The notes: generated from the letters alone by a model not told the origin. DNA of 64,000 nt from Campylobacter_A concisus_Y (GCF_902460415.1 NZ_CABPTY010000002.1:258857-322856), one strand, 5' to 3'; counted from the first letter of the stretch, positions 54,082 to 64,000 are shown. Program-made: numbers and translations.

Positions 54082-56523
54082 ATGAAAAGACGAGATTTTA
54101 TAAAATTTTCTGCACTTGCTGCCACAGCAGCGCAGGCAAACAAGATAGAGGGCGTGACTAAGACCATTTTTGACCAAAACAAAACCTTTGGCGCAAATAG
54201 ATTTGGGCTATTTTGGGCAAATACCAACTCAAATCAAATCGTCTCTGTTGATCCATTTGAGGGCGATAAATTCCCAAATACCATGAATAATAGCTTGCCA
54301 GACCTCATCCAAAACGAAAGCCGCGTGCTCTATCCATACGTAAGAAAGAGCTACTTAAAGGCAAAAGGCGCAACAAAAAGTGAGCTTCGTGGCAAGGAAG
54401 AATTTGTGCGTGTTAGCTGGGATACAGCACTTGATTTAGCTGCAAAAGCCTTAAAAGAAAATTTTGACAAATATGGCCCTGAGAGCATCTACGGCGAATG
54501 CTACTGGTGGGGTGGCAGCGGTAAGATCAGCTGGGGTAGGACCGTTGGTCACAGGATGCTAAAAGTGCTTGGCGGATACGTCGAAGAGAGCGGCGACTAC
54601 TCAACTGGAGCTGGTCTTGTCATCATGCCTCACGTCCTTGGAAATAGTGCGGTTTATGACGCTCCTACAAAATGGGAAGCTATGGTTAAAAATGCTAAGA
54701 ACATTGTATTTTGGGGTACTGACCCGCTTGTAACTGGTCAAATTTCATGGCAGCCACCAACACATGATGGTTATCTTGGCATTAAAAAGATAAAAGATGC
54801 TGGCATTAAAACCTATAGCGTTTGCGTCTTTAAAAATGACACCACAAGATACCTTGACTCCGAAACTATCATCGTTCGTCCAAACACTGACGTAGCAATG
54901 ATGCTTGGTATGTGTCACTATCTTTATGAAAACAAACTCTATGACGAGGAATTTATCAAAAAATACACAGTTGGTTTTAATAAATTTAAAGACTATCTGC
55001 TTGGCACCACCGACAAAGTAGTAAAAGACGTAAACTGGGCTAGTAAAATTTGTGGTGTAAAAGCTGAAGATATCGCTAAATTTGCTACCGTACTTGCAAA
55101 AGAGCCAAGCACTATTATCGCTGGCAGATCTCTTCAAAGACAAGATCACGGCGAGATGGGCTTTTGGGGTATCGTAACACTTAGTGCGATGCTTGGCCAC
55201 ATCGGTAAAGAGGGTCTTGGATTTGAGTTTAACCTCTACTACGGAAACGGCAGCACCGACAAGATAGCACCTGCTCTAAAAGGTATCAGTACTAGGATAA
55301 GCGAGAAATATGAAAATGTAGATGGTGCTCCGTGGAAGAAATTTAAAAACGTAACCATCCCATCTTCAAGATCAATCGAAGCTTTGCAAAATCCTGGCAA
55401 AGAGATAGATTATGATGGCTCAAAGATTAAGCTACCGCACATGAGAGTGGCTTACATGGCGTCTGGATCGATGTTTACAAGGCATCAGGACGTAAATAAC
55501 GCCGTAAAAGCGTGGCGTAAATTTGATACTGTTATCACAGCTGAGCCATACTGGACAAGCACAGCTAAACTAAGCGACATAGTCTTACCAGTGGCGCTTG
55601 AAGTAGAGAGAAATGACATCAACCAAAGTGTCCCATCAAGCGAATACATCGTGGCATACAAACCAGTAGTTGAGCCAATGGGAGAAAGCAGAAGCGACTA
55701 TTGGATATGCTCACAAATTTGCAAACGCTGGGGCAGAGAAGAGGTCTTTACTGAGGGTAAAGATGAGCTTGGCTGGGCAAAAGAATTTTACGCAGATGCG
55801 GTGGAACAAGCCAAAGCACTAGATCTTAAAATGCCAAGCTTTGATGAGTTTTGGAAAGAGGGCTATGTAAAATTTGACAAAGACAATGAAGAGACAAAAT
55901 ACTACACAAGACTTAGTGCATTTAGAGAAAATCCACACAAAAATCGTCTTGGCACACCATCTGGCAAGATAGAAATTTACTCTCCAACTATTGCTAAATT
56001 TGGCTACAAAGACTTTGCTCCACACTTTGCTTGGATCGAGCCGTTTGAGTGGCTTGGTAGTGAAAAAGCTAAGAAATATCCATTTAGCATCACAACCCCA
56101 CACTCAAGATATCGCCTCCACTCTCAGCTAAATAACTCAATAATCAGAAACTACGCTGAAGTGAGCGCAAGAGAGCCGATGCTAATAAATACAAACGACG
56201 CTAAGAAAAAAGGCATCGCAACTGGTGATGTAGTGAGAGTCTTTAACGATAGAGGTGAAATTTTAGTAGGAGCGCTTGTCACTGACATCATCCCAGAGCG
56301 TGTCATCGCTATTTGTGAAGGTGCATGGTACGACCCTGAAGTGCTTGGCGAAAGAAGCCTTTGCAAACATGGCTGCATAAATATCCTAACACGCGACAAA
56401 GGCACATCTAGTATCGCTCAAAGTAACTGCGGACATACGATACTAGCGGATCTTGAAAAATATAAAGGCGAGATCAAACCAATAACTGCGTTTTCTAAAC
56501 CAAAAATTTTACAATCTTTGTAG
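54082..56523 (+). CDS. TorA/BisC-type molybdoenzyme, S-/N-oxide reductase
   Basis: 813-residue periplasmic reductase. Tat signal KRRDFIKFSALAATAAQAN. No iron-sulfur cysteines, which places it in the DMSO/TMAO reductase group; the molybdenum-ligating serine is in GDYSTGAGLVI near residue 174. WGTDPLVTGQISWQPPTHDG and GRSLQRQDHGEMGFWGIVT are conserved cofactor lines. C. jejuni Cj0264c reduces TMAO and DMSO; the substrate range here is inferred from that. It ends in a terminator shared with the convergent yolD-like gene. Confidence 0.92.
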   Translation: MKRRDFIKFSALAATAAQANKIEGVTKTIFDQNKTFGANRFGLFWANTNSNQIVSVDPFEGDKFPNTMNNSLPDLIQNESRVLYPYVRKSYLKAKGATKSELRGKEEFVRVSWDTALDLAAKALKENFDKYGPESIYGECYWWGGSGKISWGRTVGHRMLKVLGGYVEESGDYSTGAGLVIMPHVLGNSAVYDAPTKWEAMVKNAKNIVFWGTDPLVTGQISWQPPTHDGYLGIKKIKDAGIKTYSVCVFKNDTTRYLDSETIIVRPNTDVAMMLGMCHYLYENKLYDEEFIKKYTVGFNKFKDYLLGTTDKVVKDVNWASKICGVKAEDIAKFATVLAKEPSTIIAGRSLQRQDHGEMGFWGIVTLSAMLGHIGKEGLGFEFNLYYGNGSTDKIAPALKGISTRISEKYENVDGAPWKKFKNVTIPSSRSIEALQNPGKEIDYDGSKIKLPHMRVAYMASGSMFTRHQDVNNAVKAWRKFDTVITAEPYWTSTAKLSDIVLPVALEVERNDINQSVPSSEYIVAYKPVVEPMGESRSDYWICSQICKRWGREEVFTEGKDELGWAKEFYADAVEQAKALDLKMPSFDEFWKEGYVKFDKDNEETKYYTRLSAFRENPHKNRLGTPSGKIEIYSPTIAKFGYKDFAPHFAWIEPFEWLGSEKAKKYPFSITTPHSRYRLHSQLNNSIIRNYAEVSAREPMLINTNDAKKKGIATGDVVRVFNDRGEILVGALVTDIIPERVIAICEGAWYDPEVLGERSLCKHGCINILTRDKGTSSIAQSNCGHTILADLEKYKGEIKPITAFSKPKILQSL

Positions 56524-56534
56524 AATTTATATAA

Positions 56535-56560
56535 ATTTAGCCCTCGTTTGGGGGCTAAAT
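56535..56560. terminator. Terminator between the TorA-like and YolD-like genes
   Basis: ATTTAGCCC / GGGCTAAAT with an eight-base loop, followed on the plus strand by TATTTTTAT. It overlaps the stop codon of the convergent gene and can serve both sides. Confidence 0.75.
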
Positions 56561-56863
56561 TATTTTTATGTCATTTATATCTTCAAATTTGATCCTAGTT
56601 TTTACAACCATAAGAGTTTTATTTTTGAAATTTACGTCAGAGATTAGTCCACTAGCACTTGTATAGGTGTAGCCGTCATGATAGCTCACATATACTTCAT
56701 CAGCCGGTCTTAGCTCGCTTATCTTTTTTAAAATTTCATCGACTTTGCTCTCATCAAGCTCTAGTTTTTCGCATTTTTCTCGCTCTTTTTGTCGCAAGGC
56801 TCGCTCTAAGGTTGATAGGGGATTAAACGAGCTAAAAATTTTTGCTCTATCTTTACTCACCAC
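56555..56863 (-). CDS. YolD-like protein
   Basis: 102 residues. The start MVSKDRAKIFSSFNPLSTLE and the body DEVYVSYHDGYTYTSASGLI and IKFEDINDIKII follow the YolD-like pattern: a basic N-terminus and a small SH3-like fold. YolD is found beside UvrX-type polymerases in Bacillus and its phages. It overlaps the polymerase gene by 11 bases and is translated after it. The role is not known; it may control the polymerase. Confidence 0.8.
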   Translation of the reverse strand: MVSKDRAKIFSSFNPLSTLERALRQKEREKCEKLELDESKVDEILKKISELRPADEVYVSYHDGYTYTSASGLISDVNFKNKTLMVVKTRIKFEDINDIKII

Positions 56864-58115
56864 TTTTGTGCCCTCCGATCTTTTTATTTCTATCTTGCCC
56901 AGTAGCTTCTGGTAGTAGATCGATCGCTCTTAACACCGAGTTCTTACCAAATTTTTCTTTTATGAGATTTAGGGATTTTAAAACTGCCTTTTCTTTAGTA
57001 TCATCCTCAAAAAGACTAGAGTGAGCTAGACTCTCTTTTACTACGTCGTTTGCACTGATGCTAATTTGCCTAATCAGCCCAACATTTTTTATCTTGTTTA
57101 AAAGCAGCTCTTCGGCTGAGCTCATCAGCACGCTTGAGACATTTGTTGGTGTCTTAAACCGAATGCTTGCACGCTGGTGTGGCTCAAGCTTATCGGCAAA
57201 TTTTATATTTATCGTTATTCCGCTCGCCATTACTTCTTTGTTGATCATCCTAAGCGCTAGCCTATCAGCCATCTCTTTTAGTACGACTACCGCCTCGCAA
57301 CGTTCGTAGTCTCTTGGTAAAATTTCAGAGCTAAAGTAGGATTTTGTGCTTGGTTTATATGCTTTTATGTCAGCTATTGTCGTTGGCTCTATGCCATTTG
57401 CGTGATCTATCGTTATATAGGCATCAACTCCAAAAAATTTCTCAAGTAAGCTTCGCGGAGCATTTGATATATCTTTCATACAAAAAATTCCATGTTTTTC
57501 CAGCTTTAGCCTAGTTTGCTTACCGATACGCCAAAAGTCATCTAGCGGTTGATGCGTCCAAAGACGTTCTTTGTAAAGCTGCTCGTCTAAAAATGCAATC
57601 CCATCATCACTGTGCTTAGCCAGGATATCAAGGGCGATTTTTGCGAGGTATAAATTTGTACCCATGCCACAGGTGGCCGTCACGCCAGTAGTTTTTAAAA
57701 TTTCATCCATTATCTTTTTGGCTATGGATTTTGCATCGGTATTATAAAATTTAACATAAGAAGTAAGATCGATAAAGGCCTCATCGATAGAATAGACATA
57801 GATATCATCTTTTGAGACGTATTTTAGATATATCTCATAAATTTTAGCAGCATAGTCGATGTAAAACTGCATTCTAGGCGGTGCGATGATAAATTTTATA
57901 GCCTTTGGTATCTCAAAAAGCCTGCATCTATTTTTCACACCTTTTGCTCTAAGAGCTGGGCTAACGGCTAGGCAAACACTTCCGTTGCCACGACTATCGT
58001 CAGCCACGACTAGATCGGCTTTAAACGGATCAAGCCCTCGCTCCACACACTCAACTGAGGCGTAAAATGACTTTAGATCAATGACGGCATAAAATTTTTG
58101 TGCTTCGTTTTTCAT
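56853..58115 (-). CDS. Y-family translesion DNA polymerase (UvrX-like)
   Basis: 420 residues, DinB/UmuC superfamily. FYAVIDLKSFYASVECVERG (first acidic residue and steric part) and YSIDEAFIDLTSYV (catalytic DE) are intact. HhH/thumb segment SNAPRSLLEKFFGVDAYITI follows, then the little-finger domain to about 370 and a basic C-terminal tail (GQDRNKKIGGHKSG). It bypasses damaged bases with low fidelity. Sequence style and YolD partner point to the Firmicute UvrX/YqjW group more than to DinB or UmuC. Confidence 0.88.
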   Translation of the reverse strand: MKNEAQKFYAVIDLKSFYASVECVERGLDPFKADLVVADDSRGNGSVCLAVSPALRAKGVKNRCRLFEIPKAIKFIIAPPRMQFYIDYAAKIYEIYLKYVSKDDIYVYSIDEAFIDLTSYVKFYNTDAKSIAKKIMDEILKTTGVTATCGMGTNLYLAKIALDILAKHSDDGIAFLDEQLYKERLWTHQPLDDFWRIGKQTRLKLEKHGIFCMKDISNAPRSLLEKFFGVDAYITIDHANGIEPTTIADIKAYKPSTKSYFSSEILPRDYERCEAVVVLKEMADRLALRMINKEVMASGITINIKFADKLEPHQRASIRFKTPTNVSSVLMSSAEELLLNKIKNVGLIRQISISANDVVKESLAHSSLFEDDTKEKAVLKSLNLIKEKFGKNSVLRAIDLLPEATGQDRNKKIGGHKSGE

Positions 58116-58269
58116 GTAGTGATTATAGATGAAAATTAGTAAAAGTTCGTTTTTGAAAAATTGATCTTAAGGCTAAAATTTCTAATAAAAATTTTTTAGA
58201 AACAAAATAAGTAAAATGGATAAATTTTACTAGCGGAGTTAGGGTAAATGCAATGCATAAAGAAGTTAA

Positions 58270-59008
58270 TATAACTAACTGGACCTTCTATTGAAAAAAG
58301 TAGACAATCAGGTGTTTATATTGGTTTAACAGATAGAAGTGATGTAAATTCTAGCAAAGTAAAAATAAAAATGGCGAGTCTATGCTCGGAGCTTTTGCTA
58401 TACCAACATTTGATAACAGCGATGAAGATGTCAAAATAGATGGTAGAGTTAGAAACTATGGACTTGGTATTTTTTAAGGCTAAATTTTTCACGTGATTTT
58501 TATATCGATCTCATGGCAAAAAGCTGGTAGGAGTCAAACTAAGGTTGATGCAAAAGATGTAGATTATAAAATCTCGATGCCATACTACAATGCTAGCTTT
58601 GGTGTCGGCAAAAAGATAAAATTTGATAGCTTTATACTTGATGGTGGGCTAAACTACGCACTCTCTTATGTCGGTAGCGATGAGGCAGATATCGGACAAA
58701 GCACATTAAAATTTAGCAGCGTTACATCAAGTAGAGCTAAAATTTACTCAAAAATAGCCTATGATGCTGGTAAATTTAATCCTTATGGAAAAATTAGCAC
58801 TGAGTATAAATTTAATACAAAATCAAAAATAGCAGTGATCCAAGAAGACGAGGAGATCAGCCTAACTCAAAAAGGAACAAGCTCGGAGGTTAAGGTCGGT
58901 CTAAGATATACGCCAACTTATTCAACACTCATAAATTTTGGCATAGCACAATCTTTTGGTAAAAAAGATCAAAGCAGCGCAAAACTTCAGTTTGCTTATA
59001 GATTCTAA
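58270..59008 (+). pseudogene. Autotransporter beta-domain remnant
   Basis: Reading all three frames gives one sequence: GVYIGLTDRSDVNSSKVKIK, then ESMLGAFAIPTFDNSDEDVK, GLGIFLRLNFSRDFYIDLMA, and the long last frame with YYNASFGVGKKIKFDSFI up to the ending LQFAYRF. This is the beta-barrel end of a type V autotransporter, with the terminal aromatic residue. There are at least three frameshifts, each in an A or T run (near 58365-58375, 58478 and 58515). No passenger domain or signal peptide is left. Hence a dead 3' fragment. The 155 bases between the polymerase and this stretch hold nothing clear. Confidence 0.75.
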
Positions 59009-59038
59009 AAATTTAGTGGCTTTTAGGCCACTAAATTT
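59009..59038. terminator. Bidirectional terminator between autotransporter remnant and aroC
   Basis: Perfect 12-base inverted repeat AAATTTAGTGGC / GCCACTAAATTT with a six-base loop, followed by ACTTATTTTTAT. Confidence 0.8.
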
Positions 59039-59054
59039 ACTTATTTTTATAGAT

Positions 59055-60122
<1,068 letters not shown>

Positions 60123-60130
60123 AATTTATC

Positions 60131-60802
60131 CTATTTTTTGATTTTTTCTAGCGCTATCTTTGCAGCAAGCTGCTGGGCTTGCTTTTTGGAGCTTCCAACA
60201 GCTCGTGAAATTTCCTTGCCATTTAGTAGCAGGGCTATCTCAAATTCTTTCTTGTGATCAGGGCCAAATGAGCCTATGAGCTCGTATGTTGGTATGACAC
60301 CAAGGGTTGCTTGAGTGACCTCTTGAAGGGCCGTTTTGTAGTCCTTTTCAAGGTGCGCAAAGTCGATCTGTGGATAGCAAAGTTCAAGCAAAGCGATCGA
60401 AATTTCTCGCACCTTATCAAGTCCGGCCTCAAGGTAGATAGCGCCCATCACTGCTTCAAATGCATCACTTAAAATGCTATCTTTCTCGCGTCCGCCATTA
60501 TTCTCTTCAGCCGTGCTTAGCCTTAAAAATTTACCCATTTTTAGATGCCTTGCCATATTTGCAAAGCTTTTTTCATTTACAAGTGCGGCTCTTAGCTTGC
60601 TCATGTCGCCCTCTGCGATCTTGCTAAATTTCTTAAAAAGATACTCAGCTACAAGCAGATCCATCACCGCATCGCCCAAAAACTCGAGCCTTTCGTTATT
60701 TAACGCCTGCTTGGTGCTCTTGTGTGTTAGCGCCTCTTCTAAAAGTTCAGTTTTTTTAAATTTATAGCCAAGACTCTTTTCAAATTCTTCTAAAATTTTC
60801 AT
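60131..60802 (-). CDS. rnc: Ribonuclease III
   Basis: Double-strand-specific RNase for rRNA and mRNA processing. 223 residues. Catalytic signature NERLEFLGDAVMDLLV near residue 36-50, second acidic region DAFEAVMGAIYLEAGL, and a C-terminal dsRNA-binding domain (KTALQEVTQATLGVIPTYEL, SKKQAQQLAAKIAL). It overlaps rnhA by four bases (ATGA). Confidence 0.97.
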   Translation of the reverse strand: MKILEEFEKSLGYKFKKTELLEEALTHKSTKQALNNERLEFLGDAVMDLLVAEYLFKKFSKIAEGDMSKLRAALVNEKSFANMARHLKMGKFLRLSTAEENNGGREKDSILSDAFEAVMGAIYLEAGLDKVREISIALLELCYPQIDFAHLEKDYKTALQEVTQATLGVIPTYELIGSFGPDHKKEFEIALLLNGKEISRAVGSSKKQAQQLAAKIALEKIKK

Positions 60803-61233
60803 CTTTCGCTCTCATCTTTTATCTTTTGTGCCTCGTCCCTTGCCATCTGGTCGCACTCTTCATTTTCGGGGTGTCCAGCGTGCCCTTTGACCCAGCTTGC
60901 TATGACCTTATGGGGCTTTGAAATTTTCAAATACTCCTGCCAAAGCTCTACATTTTTTACATTTTTAAAATTTCTCTTTTGCCAGTTAGAAAGCCACTCA
61001 TTTATGCTATTTATCACGTATGAGCTATCGGTAAATAGTCTCACTTCACAAGGCTCTTTTAGAGCTTTTAGTCCCATTATCGCAGCTTTTAACTCCATTT
61101 GGTTATTTGTCGTATATGCCTCTCCGCCGCTTGCTTTTTTCTGCGCTTTGTTAAATCTCAATATATACGCCCAGCCACCAGCTCCAGGGTTTCCAAGGCA
61201 CGAGCCGTCGCTAAAAAGTGTTACTATCTTCAC
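60799..61233 (-). CDS. rnhA: Ribonuclease HI
   Basis: Cuts RNA in RNA-DNA hybrids. I start at the GTG at 61233 (read MKIVTLFSDGSCLGNPGAGG), as other family members begin there; the frame runs on to 61269 but without a good start. 144 residues. The catalytic DEDD set is visible: Asp in LFSDGS, Glu in NQMELKAAI, Asp in LFTDSSYV, and Asp in EECDQMARD. Its start lies inside the TPR gene end, so the two are coupled. Confidence 0.93.
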   Translation of the reverse strand: MKIVTLFSDGSCLGNPGAGGWAYILRFNKAQKKASGGEAYTTNNQMELKAAIMGLKALKEPCEVRLFTDSSYVINSINEWLSNWQKRNFKNVKNVELWQEYLKISKPHKVIASWVKGHAGHPENEECDQMARDEAQKIKDESER

Positions 61234-62242
61234 TTGGTTTTTCTGTGATGTGGGATAAAATTTTGACACTTCCTAGCTCGTGACAGACCGGACAGCGGTA
61301 AAAATGCATAGGAAATGAGTTTTTGCAGTTTTTGCAAACGTAGTTAAAGCTTAGCCCAGCCGCGTCAAATTTAGCGTCTTTTAGTTTTTTGATGACGTTT
61401 AGCTCAAAGCCATAAATTTCACATGGCTCATCTATATCGCCCTTTGCATAAAAGAGTGATTTGTACTTTGGATCGTTTAAATTTATAGGCGTTTTTAGGT
61501 TGTAAAGCAGATCGATCACATCTTCAAAACGAGCAAAATCTTTTAAATTTTCTAAATTTTCATTGTGTCTTATGAAAAGGGCTAAGATCATGCGTTTTAA
61601 AAGCTCAAAATTTTGGCTAAGGTGGGAGAGAATTTCTACCTTTTCACTAAAGCTTAAATTTCTATCATCAAGCGCGCTGATCGCCTTTATATAGGCCTTT
61701 TGATCTTTTACATTTACACCAAGCTCTTCAAGAGAATTTAGCGCATAAAGAGCTTCTTTGTAGTTTTTAAGTTTTTCATCTATCATCGTTAAAAAGCGAA
61801 GTGCAAGCACATTTCTTGGACTTAACTCAAGCACTTTTTCAAAGACTTCGCTAGCTTTTTTCAAAAATCCAGCCTTAAAATAGACCTCTCCAAGCTCGTT
61901 TAGGATAAATTCTTTTTCATTTTTATCTCTAACTTTGCCAAGTGCGATGAGATAAACACTAATTGATTTTTCAAAATCACCATTTTTAGCAAAAGTTTGC
62001 CCTAGCATGCAAAGGCTTTGAGCGTCTATCTCTGGGCTTTGTAGCATCTGTTTATGCTCGCTACTTATGCCATCTTTGCTATCAAATTTTCTTATAAATT
62101 TTTCAATGCGTTTTTTCTCATCTTTGCTTGAAAAGATACCCCAAGCATAGCTTAATGCGGCTATCATCAAAATAATGCTAAATAAAATAATAAGGCTAAA
62201 TATCGGATCTCTGTGCCCAATGAAAAAAATATCCACGCTCAT
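61211..62242 (-). CDS. TPR protein with zinc ribbon (LapB-like)
   Basis: 343 residues. One N-terminal membrane helix (FSLIILFSIILMIAALSYAW), a run of TPR-type helices in the middle (GQTFAKNGDFEKSISVYLIA, GEVYFKAGFLKKASEVFEKV) and a C-terminal zinc ribbon CKNCKNSFPMHFYRCPVCH. That architecture equals LapB/YciM of enterobacteria, which controls LPS synthesis through LpxC. Orthology is inferred from the layout. It diverges from dnaG with a 55-base promoter region. Confidence 0.8.
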   Translation of the reverse strand: MSVDIFFIGHRDPIFSLIILFSIILMIAALSYAWGIFSSKDEKKRIEKFIRKFDSKDGISSEHKQMLQSPEIDAQSLCMLGQTFAKNGDFEKSISVYLIALGKVRDKNEKEFILNELGEVYFKAGFLKKASEVFEKVLELSPRNVLALRFLTMIDEKLKNYKEALYALNSLEELGVNVKDQKAYIKAISALDDRNLSFSEKVEILSHLSQNFELLKRMILALFIRHNENLENLKDFARFEDVIDLLYNLKTPINLNDPKYKSLFYAKGDIDEPCEIYGFELNVIKKLKDAKFDAAGLSFNYVCKNCKNSFPMHFYRCPVCHELGSVKILSHITEKPSEDSNTF

Positions 62243-62284
62243 ACTTTATAATAAAATTTTACTTTAATTATAACAAAGCGGTTG

Positions 62285-62290
62285 TATAAT
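62285..62290 (+). promoter_or_regulatory. -10 box of dnaG, suggesting a leaderless mRNA
   Basis: TATAAT in GTTGTATAATTTTG; the ATG at 62298 lies seven bases past it, the place of a transcription start. No Shine-Dalgarno fits between. Confidence 0.5.
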
Positions 62291-62297
62291 TTTGCTT

Positions 62298-63977
62298 ATG
62301 ATAGATCCAAAATCCATAGAAAAACTCAAAAATCAAATCGATATCGTTGACATTATAGAGCACTATTTGCCAGTTAAAAAAATGGGTGCAAACTATAAAT
62401 GCGTCTGCCCATTTCACGATGATAGAAATCCTAGTATGAGCATAAGCCAAAGTAAGCAAATTTTTCACTGTTTTGCTTGCAAGGCCGGCGGAGATGCGAT
62501 CAAATTTGTAATGGATTATGAGAAATTAACCTATCCAGAAGCTATCGAAAGAATAGCTAGCCTTGTAAATTTTAGCCTCGAATACACAAGCGACAAAGCC
62601 CCAATACAAAAAGGAAATAAGCACATTTTAGAAAAGGTAAATGCCTTTTATAGGAGCGAATTTTTCAAGCACGAAGCCGCTGTGAGATATATCTATTCTC
62701 GTGGTATAAATGACGCGATGATCGAGAAATTTGAGCTTGGCTGGGCAGGGGAGAGCGCTAGTACCATTAGACTTTTGCAAAATGAAAATATCGAGCCAAA
62801 AGAGGCGCTTGAAGTTGGAATCGTAAAGCAAAACGAGAAGGGAATTTATGCTAGTTTTATCGAGCGTATCACATTTCCCATATATGCGCACACGGCAAAA
62901 CTAGTTGGCTTTGGCGGTAGAACAATCTCAGATCATCCTGCAAAATATGTAAATTCTCCACAAAGCATAGTTTTTGACAAATCAAAGCTACTTTACGGCT
63001 ATCATTTAGCTAGACAAAGCATTTTTGAAAAAAAGCAGATTATCATCACAGAGGGATATTTAGATGTTATCATGCTGCACTTTGCTGGCTTTACAAACGC
63101 CGTTGCCGTGCTTGGGACTGCGCTTACGACTAATCACTTGCCACTTTTAAAAAGAGGTGAGATAAGCGTAATACTTTGTTTTGATGGTGACTCGGCTGGT
63201 ATAAATGCCGCTATAAAATCATCTCGTCTTTTAGTGCAAAACGAAATAGATGGAAGCGTTGTAATCATAAAAGATGGTGCAGACCCTGCGGATATGGTCT
63301 TTGCAGGTAGAAGCAACGAGCTAAAAGAGATGTTTGGCTCAGGGACTGAGCTTGGCGAGTTTTATATTGAGCAAGTTGTAAAAAAATATGATATTACGCG
63401 CCCAGTGCAAAAGCAAAAATGTTTAGAAGAGATAGTGGAATTTACGAATTCTCTAAAGCCAATAATCGCAAAAAGTTATGAGTCGTTAGTCGCAAATTTG
63501 CTCAAAATAGAGCTAAATACTTTTAGCCTTCACGGACAAAGATATATAAACAGACAAGATCAAAATTTTGCAAATGCTGCAACGACAAATAAACAAACGG
63601 CTCAAAAAAAAGATAAAACTGATATTTTGGAATTTAGTGTTTTAAAGAGTATGCTTGCAAATAAAAATTACGAAGCTATCGTTTTAAACGAGCTTGAGGA
63701 GAAATTTTTCTTGCATCATAAAGATTATTTTCAGGCTGTTTTATTGCCAAATATTGAAGATAACGCGGTGCTTGTTAGAGAAATTTATGTTGATGAAAGC
63801 TCAAACGTAGCTTCGAGCGAAGATAGCCTTAAAGAGGCCATTTTAAAGCTAAAACTAAAATACTATGAGAAGTTTCGTGAAGATACCAGAAAATCACAAA
63901 AGCCAAATAAAATCGAAATAATGCAAAAAATTTCAGAGATTATTAAAGGCTTACACAACAAGCTACAAAAAAATTAG
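62298..63977 (+). CDS. dnaG: DNA primase
   Basis: Makes RNA primers at the replication fork. I use the ATG at 62298 (MIDPKSIEKLKNQIDIVDII), two codons after an alternative TTG; 559 residues. The CHC2 zinc finger is CVCPFHDDRNPSM with IFHCFACKAGG; the RNAP core has YASFIERITFPIYAH and GFGGRTISDHPAKYVNSP; the TOPRIM part has IITEGYLDVIML and CFDGDSAGINAA. The C-terminal 150 residues are the variable helicase-binding domain. The 23 bases after the stop hold nothing. Confidence 0.96.
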   Translation: MIDPKSIEKLKNQIDIVDIIEHYLPVKKMGANYKCVCPFHDDRNPSMSISQSKQIFHCFACKAGGDAIKFVMDYEKLTYPEAIERIASLVNFSLEYTSDKAPIQKGNKHILEKVNAFYRSEFFKHEAAVRYIYSRGINDAMIEKFELGWAGESASTIRLLQNENIEPKEALEVGIVKQNEKGIYASFIERITFPIYAHTAKLVGFGGRTISDHPAKYVNSPQSIVFDKSKLLYGYHLARQSIFEKKQIIITEGYLDVIMLHFAGFTNAVAVLGTALTTNHLPLLKRGEISVILCFDGDSAGINAAIKSSRLLVQNEIDGSVVIIKDGADPADMVFAGRSNELKEMFGSGTELGEFYIEQVVKKYDITRPVQKQKCLEEIVEFTNSLKPIIAKSYESLVANLLKIELNTFSLHGQRYINRQDQNFANAATTNKQTAQKKDKTDILEFSVLKSMLANKNYEAIVLNELEEKFFLHHKDYFQAVLLPNIEDNAVLVREIYVDESSNVASSEDSLKEAILKLKLKYYEKFREDTRKSQKPNKIEIMQKISEIIKGLHNKLQKN

Positions 63978-64000
63978 ATTTCAAAATTTAACACTTATTC

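Overview
The window looks like part of a Campylobacter chromosome, most likely the C. concisus group. It is AT-rich, and it has the ruvC-dnaA-dnaN-gyrB origin block, ThyX instead of ThyA, an RNase J with a long basic N-terminus, sigma54-type flagellar promoters, a poly-G contingency tract and, above all, a complete octahaem sulfite reductase (mcc) locus of the kind described in Wolinella succinogenes. I see no tRNA, rRNA, insertion sequence, prophage or CRISPR array.

Layout. 0-13.4 kb: the start of purB, an RluA-type pseudouridine synthase, a five-gene overlapping minus-strand operon (SF1 helicase-like protein, hisF, nucleoside phosphorylase family, rlmN, a 36-residue membrane peptide), then plus-strand ksgA-rnj-kdsD-rluB. 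13.4-13.8 kb: a Sel1-repeat gene broken by a G9 tract and probably phase variable. 13.8-28.6 kb: the mcc locus, all on the minus strand. In transcription order it holds response regulator, haem-binding sensor kinase, MccA (octahaem, CX15CH), FKBP-type isomerase, four-cluster ferredoxin, NrfD-like quinol dehydrogenase, dedicated haem lyase CcsA1, a Sel1 protein, a double-NosL protein, a small membrane protein, FtsX-type permease, ABC ATPase, polytopic membrane protein and a second NosL-like protein. The first part makes and feeds the enzyme; the second looks like a copper-delivery module for the Cu(I) of the MccA active site.

28.9-37.3 kb: pyrE, a NhaC-type antiporter, the large hook protein gene behind a sigma54 promoter, thyX, an orphan adenine methylase behind luxS, MOSC and ruvC genes. 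37.3-42.3 kb: the chromosomal origin, with DnaA-box clusters on both sides of dnaA, then dnaN and gyrB. 42.3-48.6 kb: queF with an unusual basic tail, an HD protein, a structured RNA candidate, a conserved hypothetical gene, and fliK-flgD-flgE with its own sigma54 promoter. 48.7-64 kb: typA, a G+C-rich three-gene island (lipoprotein, proC, Sel1), a monohaem cytochrome plus TorA-like molybdoenzyme, a UvrX/YolD-type translesion polymerase pair, an autotransporter remnant, aroC, rnc, rnhA, a LapB-like TPR protein and dnaG.

The genes join two respiratory branches (sulfite by Mcc, S-/N-oxides by the TorA-like enzyme) to core replication, flagellar and RNA-processing functions. The least described parts are the copper/Sel1 half of the mcc locus, the phase-variable Sel1 gene, the structured RNA after the HD gene, the tailed QueF and the G+C-rich island.
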